A DNA stretch of 10,769 nt from AVCC01 sp039920865 (GTDB lineage: Bacteria > Pseudomonadota > Gammaproteobacteria > Burkholderiales > Burkholderiaceae_D): positions 1 to 10,769 of the forward strand of contig JBDSCZ010000034.1 of the NCBI GenBank assembly GCA_039920865.1. The letters run 5' to 3'. Position 1 is the first letter of the stretch. The number at the start of each line of letters is the position of its first letter. Positions 1-5,596 of the stretch are shown here, piece by piece. Made by a program: the position numbers and the translations under genes. The notes beneath the pieces were generated by a model that ran no database searches, had not been told where the DNA came from, and worked only from the letters and a program-made list of their open reading frames with translations.

Positions 1-1189
1 ATGCCGCGCAAGTCCGAAAGCCGACGAAGACATCATCGCGTTGCGGCAAATAGAAATTCCGGTATTGCGGCGAGCGCAGCCGCGGCCGGGTTACGAAAGA
101 TGCGCCGCGCAAGACCTGATGCGTGCAAAACCAGGGTGCCGAATACTCGCGATAGGCATCCGCCGCAAAACCCGGATAAGGCTCGAACGGAGTACAGGTC
201 CATTCCCACAAGCCGCCCCATTGAAAAGCCGCATGGCCCGACATGGCCGCGTACTCCCATTCGGATTCGCTCGGCAAGCGGCGGCCGGCCCAGCGGCAGT
301 AAGCCTGCGCCTCGAACAAGCTGACATGGCGCACCGCCTGATGGGCGGGCAAAGCGGTCAGCCGGCCGAAAATTTCAGTGCACCACCCAAGGCCATCGCG
401 CTGCCAGTAACGCGGCGCCGATCGTTCCTGCTGCATCAGCCACGCGCGGCCGGCAGTGCTCCAAAAATCCGGATTCTGATAACCGCCATCCGTAATGAAA
501 TCGCTGTACCGGGCATTCGACACCAATGTTGCATCGATGTTAAAGGCAGGCACCAGCATCGGATGCGCCCATTTTTCGTTGTCGAACACGAAGCCGGACT
601 CGGGCGCGCTGCCGAGCATCATCGTGCCGCCGGGAAAGTCGATCGCAATGTGCGGTGCTGGCGCTGCTGTCGCTTGGTTAATCCGTGGCGGTGCTTCCAG
701 GCCCAGGGTTTGCAAGGTCATCGCGAAGGCCTCGCCGTGCATATCCTCATGCGCCAACACCAGTTGATAAGGAGCCAGGTCACGACCTGATGCACCTGAT
801 TTCTCCAGCTTGTCCAGCACCCGATCAAGGACCTCGCAGCAATACATCTTGAGCGCGCCGCTGCTGGGTAAATCGATCTGCCAGCGCGCGCGGTGCGGCA
901 CGGTATTCGAATCGAACCAATCGTCGCCCTGCGTCAGTAAACAAGGGCGCTGTGCCGCAGCGGGGTTGCTCGATTCGGCCTCGCGCAGCACGAACCATTC
1001 GGCGAACCAGGCGATGTGTCCCAACTCCCATAGCGGCGGATTGATGATGGGCAAAAACGGCACATGCGCTGATACATCCAGGCTCGCGGCCGAAAAACGA
1101 TCGAACAGTAGCAGCGTATAATGCCTCGCGTCTTGCAAGGCAGTTGCCAGTTCTTCCACGGAAGCATTTCGAAACGAGAGATTGATCAT
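1..1189 (-). CDS. senA: Selenoneine synthase SenA (EgtB/OvoA-like nonheme iron enzyme), 3' end cut by window
   Basis: Reading the minus strand from the ATG at 1189-1187 gives 396 uninterrupted codons running off the left edge. The last residues read FVGFRTCA, close to the usual C-terminus of this family, so only a few codons should be missing. An N-terminal DinB-like region (about 10-165) carries LGHIAWF with His58 and HEDMHGE with His147 and His151, the expected iron-binding histidines. The C-terminal formylglycine-generating-enzyme/sulfatase-modifying fold (about 185-396) has RRLPSESEWEYA, LWEWT, VLRGASF and FVGFRTC. In the family, SenA joins hercynine to a selenosugar with O2 and iron on the way to selenoneine; EgtB is the sulfur counterpart. 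The choice of SenA over EgtB rests mainly on the divergent neighbours senB and selD. No strong Shine-Dalgarno precedes the ATG. The enzyme should be cytosolic: there is no signal peptide or membrane segment. Confidence 0.85.
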   Translation of the reverse strand, partial: MINLSFRNASVEELATALQDARHYTLLLFDRFSAASLDVSAHVPFLPIINPPLWELGHIAWFAEWFVLREAESSNPAAAQRPCLLTQGDDWFDSNTVPHRARWQIDLPSSGALKMYCCEVLDRVLDKLEKSGASGRDLAPYQLVLAHEDMHGEAFAMTLQTLGLEAPPRINQATAAPAPHIAIDFPGGTMMLGSAPESGFVFDNEKWAHPMLVPAFNIDATLVSNARYSDFITDGGYQNPDFWSTAGRAWLMQQERSAPRYWQRDGLGWCTEIFGRLTALPAHQAVRHVSLFEAQAYCRWAGRRLPSESEWEYAAMSGHAAFQWGGLWEWTCTPFEPYPGFAADAYREYSAPWFCTHQVLRGASFVTRPRLRSPQYRNFYLPQRDDVFVGFRTCAA

Positions 1190-1222
1190 ATTTGCCGGTA
1201 AATTTTTGCGCCATCAAAGAAT
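1190..1222. promoter_or_regulatory. Short divergent senA/senB intergenic region
   Basis: Only 33 bp separate the two divergent start codons. This is too short for two separate sigma70 promoters, so promoter elements for each gene must overlap or lie inside the 5' coding part of the other gene. I found no clean -35/-10 pair on either strand; TAAATT at 1199-1204 is at best a weak -10-like hexamer. An AAAGA at 1216-1220 could serve as a weak ribosome binding site for senB. The layout suggests both directions are controlled together. Confidence 0.45.
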
Positions 1223-2212
1223 ATGCTGACAATGAATATGCCGCAGATTGTTATTATCAGTCCAGCACTGGCAAAAGCCAATAACGGCAACTGGCAAACC
1301 GCCCGGCGCTGGTCGCTTTTCTTGCGCCAACATTATCGGGTGCGCATCGCCGCCGAGTGGGACGGCCAGCACATCGATGCGATGATCGCATTGCATGCGC
1401 GGCGCTCTGCCGCGTCCATTGCGGCATTTTCTGCGGCCCAGCCCGACTCGCCACTGGTGGTGGTGCTGACCGGCACCGATCTGTATCGCGACATCCGAAC
1501 CGATGCCAGCGCGCAGCGCTCGCTGCAACTTGCCACGAAAATGGTGCTATTGCAAGCGTCGGGAATGCAGGAACTGGCAGCCGATTTGCGCGCAAAAACA
1601 CAAGTCATTTACCAATCGACGCCGACTCTGAAGGCCGCTGCGGGCACAACACCTGCGACACGCAGGCACGTGACCATAACGATGGTTGGTCATTTGCGCG
1701 ATGAAAAAGATCCGGCAACCTTCATGCGCGCCGCCGCTTTGATCCGATCGCCACAAGCGCGGCTAATCCATATCGGCGCCGCGCTGGAGCCTGCTCTGGG
1801 TCAATTGGCAGAACGCACCACACAAGCGCAAAACCGCTATCGCTGGCTCGGCAGCCTGCCGCGCGCGATCACCCGCCAGCGCTTGAAGCGCAGCCATCTG
1901 ATGGCCATCAGCTCCAAGATGGAAGGCGGCGCCAATGTCATCATCGAAGCCGTCACCAGCGGCGTTGCAGTGCTGGCCAGCGATATTTCAGGCAACCGCG
2001 GCATGCTGGGCGACGATTACGCCGGATATTTTCCACTCGGCGACAGCCGGGAACTGGCACGCCTGATCGACCAAAGCATCGCCGACCCGGCCTTCTACGC
2101 ACTGCTGCAAAGGCAATGCGCGGCGCGTGCGCCATTGTTCTCGCCGGAACGGGAAAAAACAGCTTTGCTGCAGTTGATGGATAATCTACTTCACAGCAAT
2201 CTCAACACATGA
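1223..2212 (+). CDS. senB: Selenosugar synthase SenB (GT-B glycosyltransferase)
   Basis: The product has 329 residues and a GT-B, GT4-like layout. The N-terminal IVIISPALAKANNGNWQTARRW stretch (residues 9-30) is characteristic of the glycosyltransferases found beside selD. TGTDLYRD is at 83-90 and GHLRDEKDP at 156-164. The nucleotide-sugar site has an E-x7-E motif (Glu234 to Glu242 in MEGGANVIIEA), followed by GVAVLASDISGNRGM. In the family, SenB forms a carbon-selenium bond from a UDP-sugar and selenophosphate; the selenosugar is then used by SenA. The gene is followed after 19 bp by selD, which supplies selenophosphate, so the two are almost certainly cotranscribed. The start is uncertain: in-frame ATGs lie at 1223, 1232 and 1238, and AAAGA at 1216-1220 fits 1232 better by spacing. 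The earliest is given. No signal peptide is seen, so a cytosolic enzyme is expected. Confidence 0.87.
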   Translation: MLTMNMPQIVIISPALAKANNGNWQTARRWSLFLRQHYRVRIAAEWDGQHIDAMIALHARRSAASIAAFSAAQPDSPLVVVLTGTDLYRDIRTDASAQRSLQLATKMVLLQASGMQELAADLRAKTQVIYQSTPTLKAAAGTTPATRRHVTITMVGHLRDEKDPATFMRAAALIRSPQARLIHIGAALEPALGQLAERTTQAQNRYRWLGSLPRAITRQRLKRSHLMAISSKMEGGANVIIEAVTSGVAVLASDISGNRGMLGDDYAGYFPLGDSRELARLIDQSIADPAFYALLQRQCAARAPLFSPEREKTALLQLMDNLLHSNLNT

Positions 2213-2231
2213 TCTCAACCATGGAATCCCA

Positions 2232-3293
2232 ATGAACTCAGCAACCGACCCGAAAATCAAGCTCACCTCTTTTTCCCACGGCGGCGGCTGCGGCTGCAAG
2301 ATCGCGCCCGGCGTACTGTCTGAAATCCTGAAGAACTCGACCGGCTTCCCGGTGCCGACAGAGTTGATGGTCGGGATTGAGACTGCGGATGACGCAGCGG
2401 TCTACTGGCTCAATGACGAACAGGCGCTGATTGCCACCACCGATTTCTTCATGCCTATCGTCGATGACCCGTTCGACTTCGGCCGCATCGCCGCCACCAA
2501 TGCGATCTCCGACGTGTATGCGATGGGCGGGACGCCGATCATGGCGCTGGCGCTGGTCGGGATGCCGATCAATAAGCTGCCGGTTGACGTCATCGGACAA
2601 ATCATTCGCGGCGGCGAATCCATTTGCGCCGAAGCCGGGATTCCGATTGCCGGCGGTCACAGCATCGATTCGGTAGAACCGATCTACGGCCTGGTCGTGA
2701 TGGGCCTGATTCATCCATCCAAGGTCAAGCGCAATGCCGACGCCAAAGCCGGCGACAAGCTGATTCTCGGCAAGCCGCTCGGGGTCGGGATCCTGTCGGC
2801 TGCGCTGAAGAAGGATGCGCTGGACGCGGCCGGTTATGCGGCGATGATAGAAAACACCACCAAGCTCAACAAGCCGGGGATAGCGCTATCCGACATGAGC
2901 GCGGTACATGCAATGACGGATGTCACCGGCTTCGGCCTGCTCGGCCATTTGCTGGAACTGGCGCGCGGCGCCAACTTGAGCGCCAAACTGAACATGGCAC
3001 AGATTCCGCTGCTGCCAAACGTGCAGCAACTGGCGCAACAAGGCTGCATCACCGGCGCGTCCGGCCGCAACTGGGAAGCCTATGGCCACGACGTGACGCT
3101 GGAAGCCGCCATCACGCCAACCCAGCAAGCACTGCTGTGCGACCCGCAAACTTCCGGCGGCCTGCTGGTTTCCTGCGACCCGGCTGCAGTCGATGAAATC
3201 CTGGCGCTCTTCGCCCGCGAAGGCTTCGCCGACGCGGCAGTGATTGGCGAAATGACGGATGGGCCAGCCGGGATAGTCGTAACAGCAGCGTAG
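2232..3293 (+). CDS. selD: Selenide, water dikinase SelD (selenophosphate synthetase; SenC role)
   Basis: The 353-residue protein matches bacterial SelD along its full length. The glycine-rich mobile segment SHGGGCGCK has Cys20, Cys22 and Lys23, aligning with the catalytic Cys17 and Lys20 of the E. coli enzyme. The first position is cysteine, not selenocysteine. Further motifs are DDAAVY (53-58), TTDFFMPIVDDPFDFGR (69-85), AMGGTPIMAL, GGHSIDS (141-147), MTDVTGFGLLGHL (228-240) and CDPQTSGGLL (303-312). It converts selenide, ATP and water to selenophosphate, AMP and phosphate. A GGAA at 2223-2226, five bases before the ATG, supports this start. It is the second gene of the senB operon and no selA, selB or mnmH is in the window. 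Its local job is therefore probably to feed SenB, though it may also supply other selenium pathways in the cell. Confidence 0.95.
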   Translation: MNSATDPKIKLTSFSHGGGCGCKIAPGVLSEILKNSTGFPVPTELMVGIETADDAAVYWLNDEQALIATTDFFMPIVDDPFDFGRIAATNAISDVYAMGGTPIMALALVGMPINKLPVDVIGQIIRGGESICAEAGIPIAGGHSIDSVEPIYGLVVMGLIHPSKVKRNADAKAGDKLILGKPLGVGILSAALKKDALDAAGYAAMIENTTKLNKPGIALSDMSAVHAMTDVTGFGLLGHLLELARGANLSAKLNMAQIPLLPNVQQLAQQGCITGASGRNWEAYGHDVTLEAAITPTQQALLCDPQTSGGLLVSCDPAAVDEILALFAREGFADAAVIGEMTDGPAGIVVTAA

Positions 3294-3321
3294 TCCGACA
3301 TCGCCGATCTACGGAAAATAC

Positions 3322-3350
3322 CGCAAGGGGCTTGACAAACCCCGCTTGCG
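3322..3350. repeat. Inverted repeat downstream of selD enclosing a TTGACA hexamer
   Basis: CGCAAGGGG (3322-3330) pairs with CCCCGCTTGCG (3340-3350) with one bulged G, leaving a nine-base loop that begins CTTGACA. There is no T-run after the stem, so it is a poor intrinsic terminator for senB-selD by itself. Because the -35-like TTGACA at 3332-3337 sits in the loop, it could instead be an operator-like site over the promoter of the leuA leader. Confidence 0.45.
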
Positions 3351-3361
3351 CCAACTACATT
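3332..3361 (+). promoter_or_regulatory. Predicted sigma70 promoter for the leuA leader transcript
   Basis: A perfect -35 TTGACA (3332-3337) is followed after 18 bases by TACATT (3356-3361), four of six matches to TATAAT. Transcription would start near 3367-3369. This would give a leader of nearly 390 nt before leuA and place the ATG at 3368 at or next to the 5' end. The call rests on hexamer match and position only. Confidence 0.5.
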
Positions 3362-3367
3362 GAGTCC

Positions 3368-3454
3368 ATGTCATTCACTCAATTCCCCCTTCCGCACTTT
3401 GTACAGCCTGCTGGCGCTCTGCTAGCAGACTCGCTACGACTGCCGCTGGCGTAA
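3368..3454 (+). CDS. Possible first leuA leader peptide, 28 codons, leucine-rich
   Basis: ATG at 3368 opens a 28-codon frame ending at TAA 3452-3454. Six of 28 residues are leucine, five of them in the last 11 residues (ALLADSLRLPLA), and two use CTA. No Shine-Dalgarno precedes it. The predicted transcription start is at or within a base or two of this ATG, so initiation would have to be leaderless or nearly so. Its last codons form the 5' arm of the hairpin at 3443-3500, so a translating ribosome would disturb that structure. A chance ORF is a real possibility; the case rests on leucine content, position and the overlap with RNA structure. Confidence 0.3.
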   Translation: MSFTQFPLPHFVQPAGALLADSLRLPLA

Positions 3455-3500
3455 AACGCCCGCCTTCTGTTTTACCCTGCTGACAGCGCACTGCCAGCGG
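3443..3500 (+). promoter_or_regulatory. Leader RNA hairpin with a competing 5' arm
   Basis: CCGCTGGC (3443-3450) is complementary over eight bases to GCCAGCGG (3493-3500). Inside it, GTAAAA (3451-3456) pairs with TTTTAC (3470-3475). GCTGGCG occurs twice upstream, at 3410-3416 and 3445-3451, so two 5' arms could compete for the single 3' arm. The stop codon of the 28-codon ORF lies in the inner stem. No T-run follows, so this looks more like a pause or switch structure than a terminator. Pairing was judged by eye, without an energy calculation. Confidence 0.4.
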
Positions 3501-3538
3501 TTCAGCAAGAAAACAATACTGCTTATCCAATATCCATC

Positions 3539-3682
3539 ATGCATTCCACACCGAATCCTGCAACCATCACGCAAGGCGCATTTGTTGCCATGCTGGTTGC
3601 TGCGCGTTCGCTGGGTCTGCTGAGTCTACCGCTACCGCTACTGCTGCTACCGCTACCGATCGGTTGCCTGGCCTTGCGTTAA
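3539..3682 (+). CDS. Candidate leu leader peptide (47 codons, leucine/proline run)
   Basis: ATG 3539-3541 opens 47 codons ending at TAA 3680-3682, 71 bp before leuA. Thirteen of 47 residues are leucine. Codons 30-39 (3626-3655) encode LPLPLLLLPL, with seven leucines of which five use CTA, a codon that looks uncommon in the neighbouring genes. Such a run before a leucine biosynthesis gene is the hallmark of ribosome-mediated attenuation: low charged tRNA-Leu stalls the ribosome there. Mutually exclusive hairpins follow directly. Weak points are that no Shine-Dalgarno is seen before 3539, and that the in-frame ATG at 3590, giving a 30-residue peptide, could be the real start. A CTACCG micro-repeat could also produce the run by chance. 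The peptide itself would have no function beyond sensing. Confidence 0.6.
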   Translation: MHSTPNPATITQGAFVAMLVAARSLGLLSLPLPLLLLPLPIGCLALR

Positions 3683-3709
3683 GTGGCAGTCAGGCAGCCT
3701 CGCTGCCAC
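3665..3709 (+). promoter_or_regulatory. Candidate leuA attenuator with alternative hairpins
   Basis: TGCCTG (3665-3670) can pair with CAGGCA (3691-3696). The latter overlaps GGCAGC (3693-3698), which can instead pair with GCTGCC (3702-3707) across a three-base loop. A larger stem, GTGGCAG (3683-3689) with CTGCCAC (3703-3709), is also possible. The first pairing excludes the compact hairpin, as expected for an antiterminator/terminator switch. A ribosome stalled at codons 30-39 of the leader ORF would leave 3665-3670 free. No clean U-tract follows the hairpin, so the block could be Rho-dependent or translational rather than intrinsic termination. Confidence 0.45.
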
Positions 3710-3753
3710 CACAGTTATTCCCATTTCGCCTCAAAAAATTTAAAGGATTCATC

Positions 3754-5436
3754 ATGACGTTGCCACAACCTGCAGCTAAATACCGTCCAGCTCCGGTAGT
3801 CCAGATCAGCAACCGCAGCTGGCCCGATCAGGTGATAGCCACCGCGCCGATCTGGATGAGCACCGATTTGCGCGACGGCAACCAAGCGTTGATCGAACCG
3901 ATGAGTCCGGAAAAGAAGCTGCGTTTTTTCGAGATGCTGGTCAAGATCGGCTTCAAGGAAATCGAAGTCGGCTTTCCGTCCGCCTCGCAAACCGATTTCG
4001 ATTTCGTGCGCATGCTGATTGAAGAAAACCGCATCCCGGATGATGTCACCATTATCGGGCTGACACAGTCGCGCGACGAACTGATAGACCGCACCATAGA
4101 ATCCATGCTCGGCGCCAAACATGCGATCGTGCATCTGTATAACTCGCTGGCGCCGGCTTTTCGCCGCATCGTGTTCAAGATGTCGCGTGCCGACATCAAG
4201 GCGCTCGCCATCAGCGGCACCCGGCGCATCAAGGCCCTGACGGCGGCACATCCGGAAACCGCATGGCGGTTTCAATACTCGGCGGAGTCGTTCAGCCAGA
4301 CCGAACTCGATTTCTCCAGGGAAGTATGCGATGCGGTGTCCGATGTCTGGCAACCGGACGCTGTCAACAAGATGATCATCAATTTGCCCGCCACCGTAGA
4401 ATGCAGCACGCCGAACGTGTACGCGGACCAGATCGAGTGGATGCACCGCAATCTGGCGCGGCGCGAGGCGATCGTCATCAGCGTCCACCCGCACAATGAC
4501 CGCGGCAGCGCGATTGCCGCCGCCGAACTGGCGCTGATGGCTGGCGCCGACCGGGTCGAAGGCTGTTTGTTCGGCAATGGCGAGCGCACCGGCAACGTCG
4601 ATCTGGTGACGCTGGCAATGAACTTGCACACCCAGGGCGTGTATTCCGGCCTCGACTTTTCCGATATCGATAGCGTGCGGCGCTGCGTCGAAGAGTGCAA
4701 CCAGATTCCTGTGCACCCACGCCATCCGTATGTCGGCGATTTGGTGTTTACCGCCTTCTCCGGCTCGCATCAGGATGCCATCAAAAAAGGACTGGCCCAG
4801 CAACAGGCAGATGTCCAGTGGGATGTGCCTTACCTGCCGATCGATCCGGCCGACCTCGGGCGCAGCTACGATGCGGTAATCCGCGTCAACAGCCAGTCCG
4901 GCAAGGGCGGCATGGCCTACTTGCTGGAGCAGGAATACGGCTTGTCGCTGCCACGCCGGCTGCAGATCGAATTCAGCCGCGCGGTGCAGGCCACCACCGA
5001 CCGCACCGGAGGCGAAGTCGCCGCGCAAGACATCTACGCGATATTCCAGCGGGAATACCTGGCCCATACTGCGCCCTACGCCTATCAGGCGCACCGCATG
5101 GAGGAAAATTCGACCCGTGTGGAATCGGTTCAGATCGAGATCGACATATCCCAGGACGGCGTAGCTGCAACGCTGGCAGGCGGCGGCAATGGCCCGATTG
5201 ACGCTTTCGTCAATGCGCTCGGACGGAATATCCAGCTGATGGATTATCACGAACATGCGATCGGTTCTGGCGCCAATGCGCAAGCGGTCTGCTATGTCGA
5301 ATTGCGACTTGACAATGGCCCGACCCTATTCGGTGTCGGCATCGATGGCAATATCGTGACAGCTTCGTTCAAGGCGGTATTAAGCGCCGCCAACCGCCAC
5401 CTGACGCTGCGCCAGCAGGAACCGGTAACGGCTTAA
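3754..5436 (+). CDS. leuA: 2-isopropylmalate synthase LeuA (long, type 2 form)
   Basis: The 560-residue enzyme condenses acetyl-CoA with 3-methyl-2-oxobutanoate to 2-isopropylmalate, the first committed step of leucine synthesis, in the cytosol. The catalytic TIM barrel (about 30-310) starts with STDLRDGNQALIEPM, with Arg40 and Asp41 as expected active-site and metal residues, and has the metal-binding HPHND at 245-249. LFGNGERTGNVD (272-283) and NSQSGKGGMAYLLE (379-392) are typical. The C-terminal leucine-binding regulatory domain (about 450-555) includes GGGNGPIDAFVNAL, so feedback inhibition by leucine is likely. Length and motifs fit the long form rather than the shorter E. coli type. The start at 3754 is chosen for AAAGGA at 3742-3747, six bases upstream. 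The frame stays open back to 3664, but that part encodes the leader region. No other leu gene is in the window. Confidence 0.95.
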   Translation: MTLPQPAAKYRPAPVVQISNRSWPDQVIATAPIWMSTDLRDGNQALIEPMSPEKKLRFFEMLVKIGFKEIEVGFPSASQTDFDFVRMLIEENRIPDDVTIIGLTQSRDELIDRTIESMLGAKHAIVHLYNSLAPAFRRIVFKMSRADIKALAISGTRRIKALTAAHPETAWRFQYSAESFSQTELDFSREVCDAVSDVWQPDAVNKMIINLPATVECSTPNVYADQIEWMHRNLARREAIVISVHPHNDRGSAIAAAELALMAGADRVEGCLFGNGERTGNVDLVTLAMNLHTQGVYSGLDFSDIDSVRRCVEECNQIPVHPRHPYVGDLVFTAFSGSHQDAIKKGLAQQQADVQWDVPYLPIDPADLGRSYDAVIRVNSQSGKGGMAYLLEQEYGLSLPRRLQIEFSRAVQATTDRTGGEVAAQDIYAIFQREYLAHTAPYAYQAHRMEENSTRVESVQIEIDISQDGVAATLAGGGNGPIDAFVNALGRNIQLMDYHEHAIGSGANAQAVCYVELRLDNGPTLFGVGIDGNIVTASFKAVLSAANRHLTLRQQEPVTA

Positions 5437-5456
5437 TGACACCAGGGTTTGGCATC

Positions 5457-5487
5457 CGGCGGGTTATCGATATCGGTATATCCGCCG
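5457..5487. repeat. Inverted repeat downstream of leuA
   Basis: CGGCGG (5457-5462) is complementary to CCGCCG (5482-5487) around a 19-base AT-rich loop that contains the palindrome CGATATCG. It lies 20 bp after the leuA stop. There is no T-run, so it is at most a weak terminator or an RNA-stabilising 3' end. Confidence 0.3.
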
Positions 5488-5537
5488 CTGCACCGGTTGC
5501 TACTTTGCGCCGTCGCAATGACGATTGACAACAAACG

Positions 5538-5568
5538 TTGATAAAATCACGGTTCGGGCATCTATACT
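5538..5568 (+). promoter_or_regulatory. Possible promoter of the CheB-CheR-PAS gene
   Basis: TTGATA (5538-5543), five of six matches to the -35 consensus, is followed after 19 bases by TATACT (5563-5568), five of six matches to the -10. A perfect TTGACA at 5525-5530 has no -10 at proper spacing. The leader to the ATG at 5597 would be about 20 nt. The 19-base spacer is longer than ideal. Confidence 0.35.
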
Positions 5569-5596
5569 TCACGCCTTGTGCAAAAAGAAAGAATGC

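Noticed and set aside
41..790. 249-codon plus-strand frame overlapping senA
   Set aside because: The minus-strand senA frame is conserved in motif content over its full length; the plus-strand frame shows only arginine- and alanine-rich shadow sequence.
825..1232. 135-codon minus-strand frame near the senA start
   Set aside because: It overlaps senA in another frame and has no family features; it is a shadow of senA.
3664..3753. 30-codon N-terminal extension of leuA from a TTG at 3664
   Set aside because: It overlaps the candidate leader and attenuator, whereas ATG 3754 has a strong Shine-Dalgarno and begins the normal N-terminus.
3715..5283. 522-codon open frame on the minus strand opposite leuA
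   Set aside because: It lies entirely antisense to a clearly conserved leuA and has no recognisable domain. GC-rich codon bias often keeps the opposite strand open.
5457..5487. Hairpin after leuA as an intrinsic terminator
   Set aside because: The 19-base loop and lack of a T-run do not support intrinsic termination; it is kept only as an inverted repeat.
5525..5596. 24-codon N-terminal extension of the CheB-CheR-PAS protein from a TTG at 5525
   Set aside because: It would run through the likely promoter; ATG 5597 follows a purine-rich ribosome binding stretch and gives a typical N-terminus.
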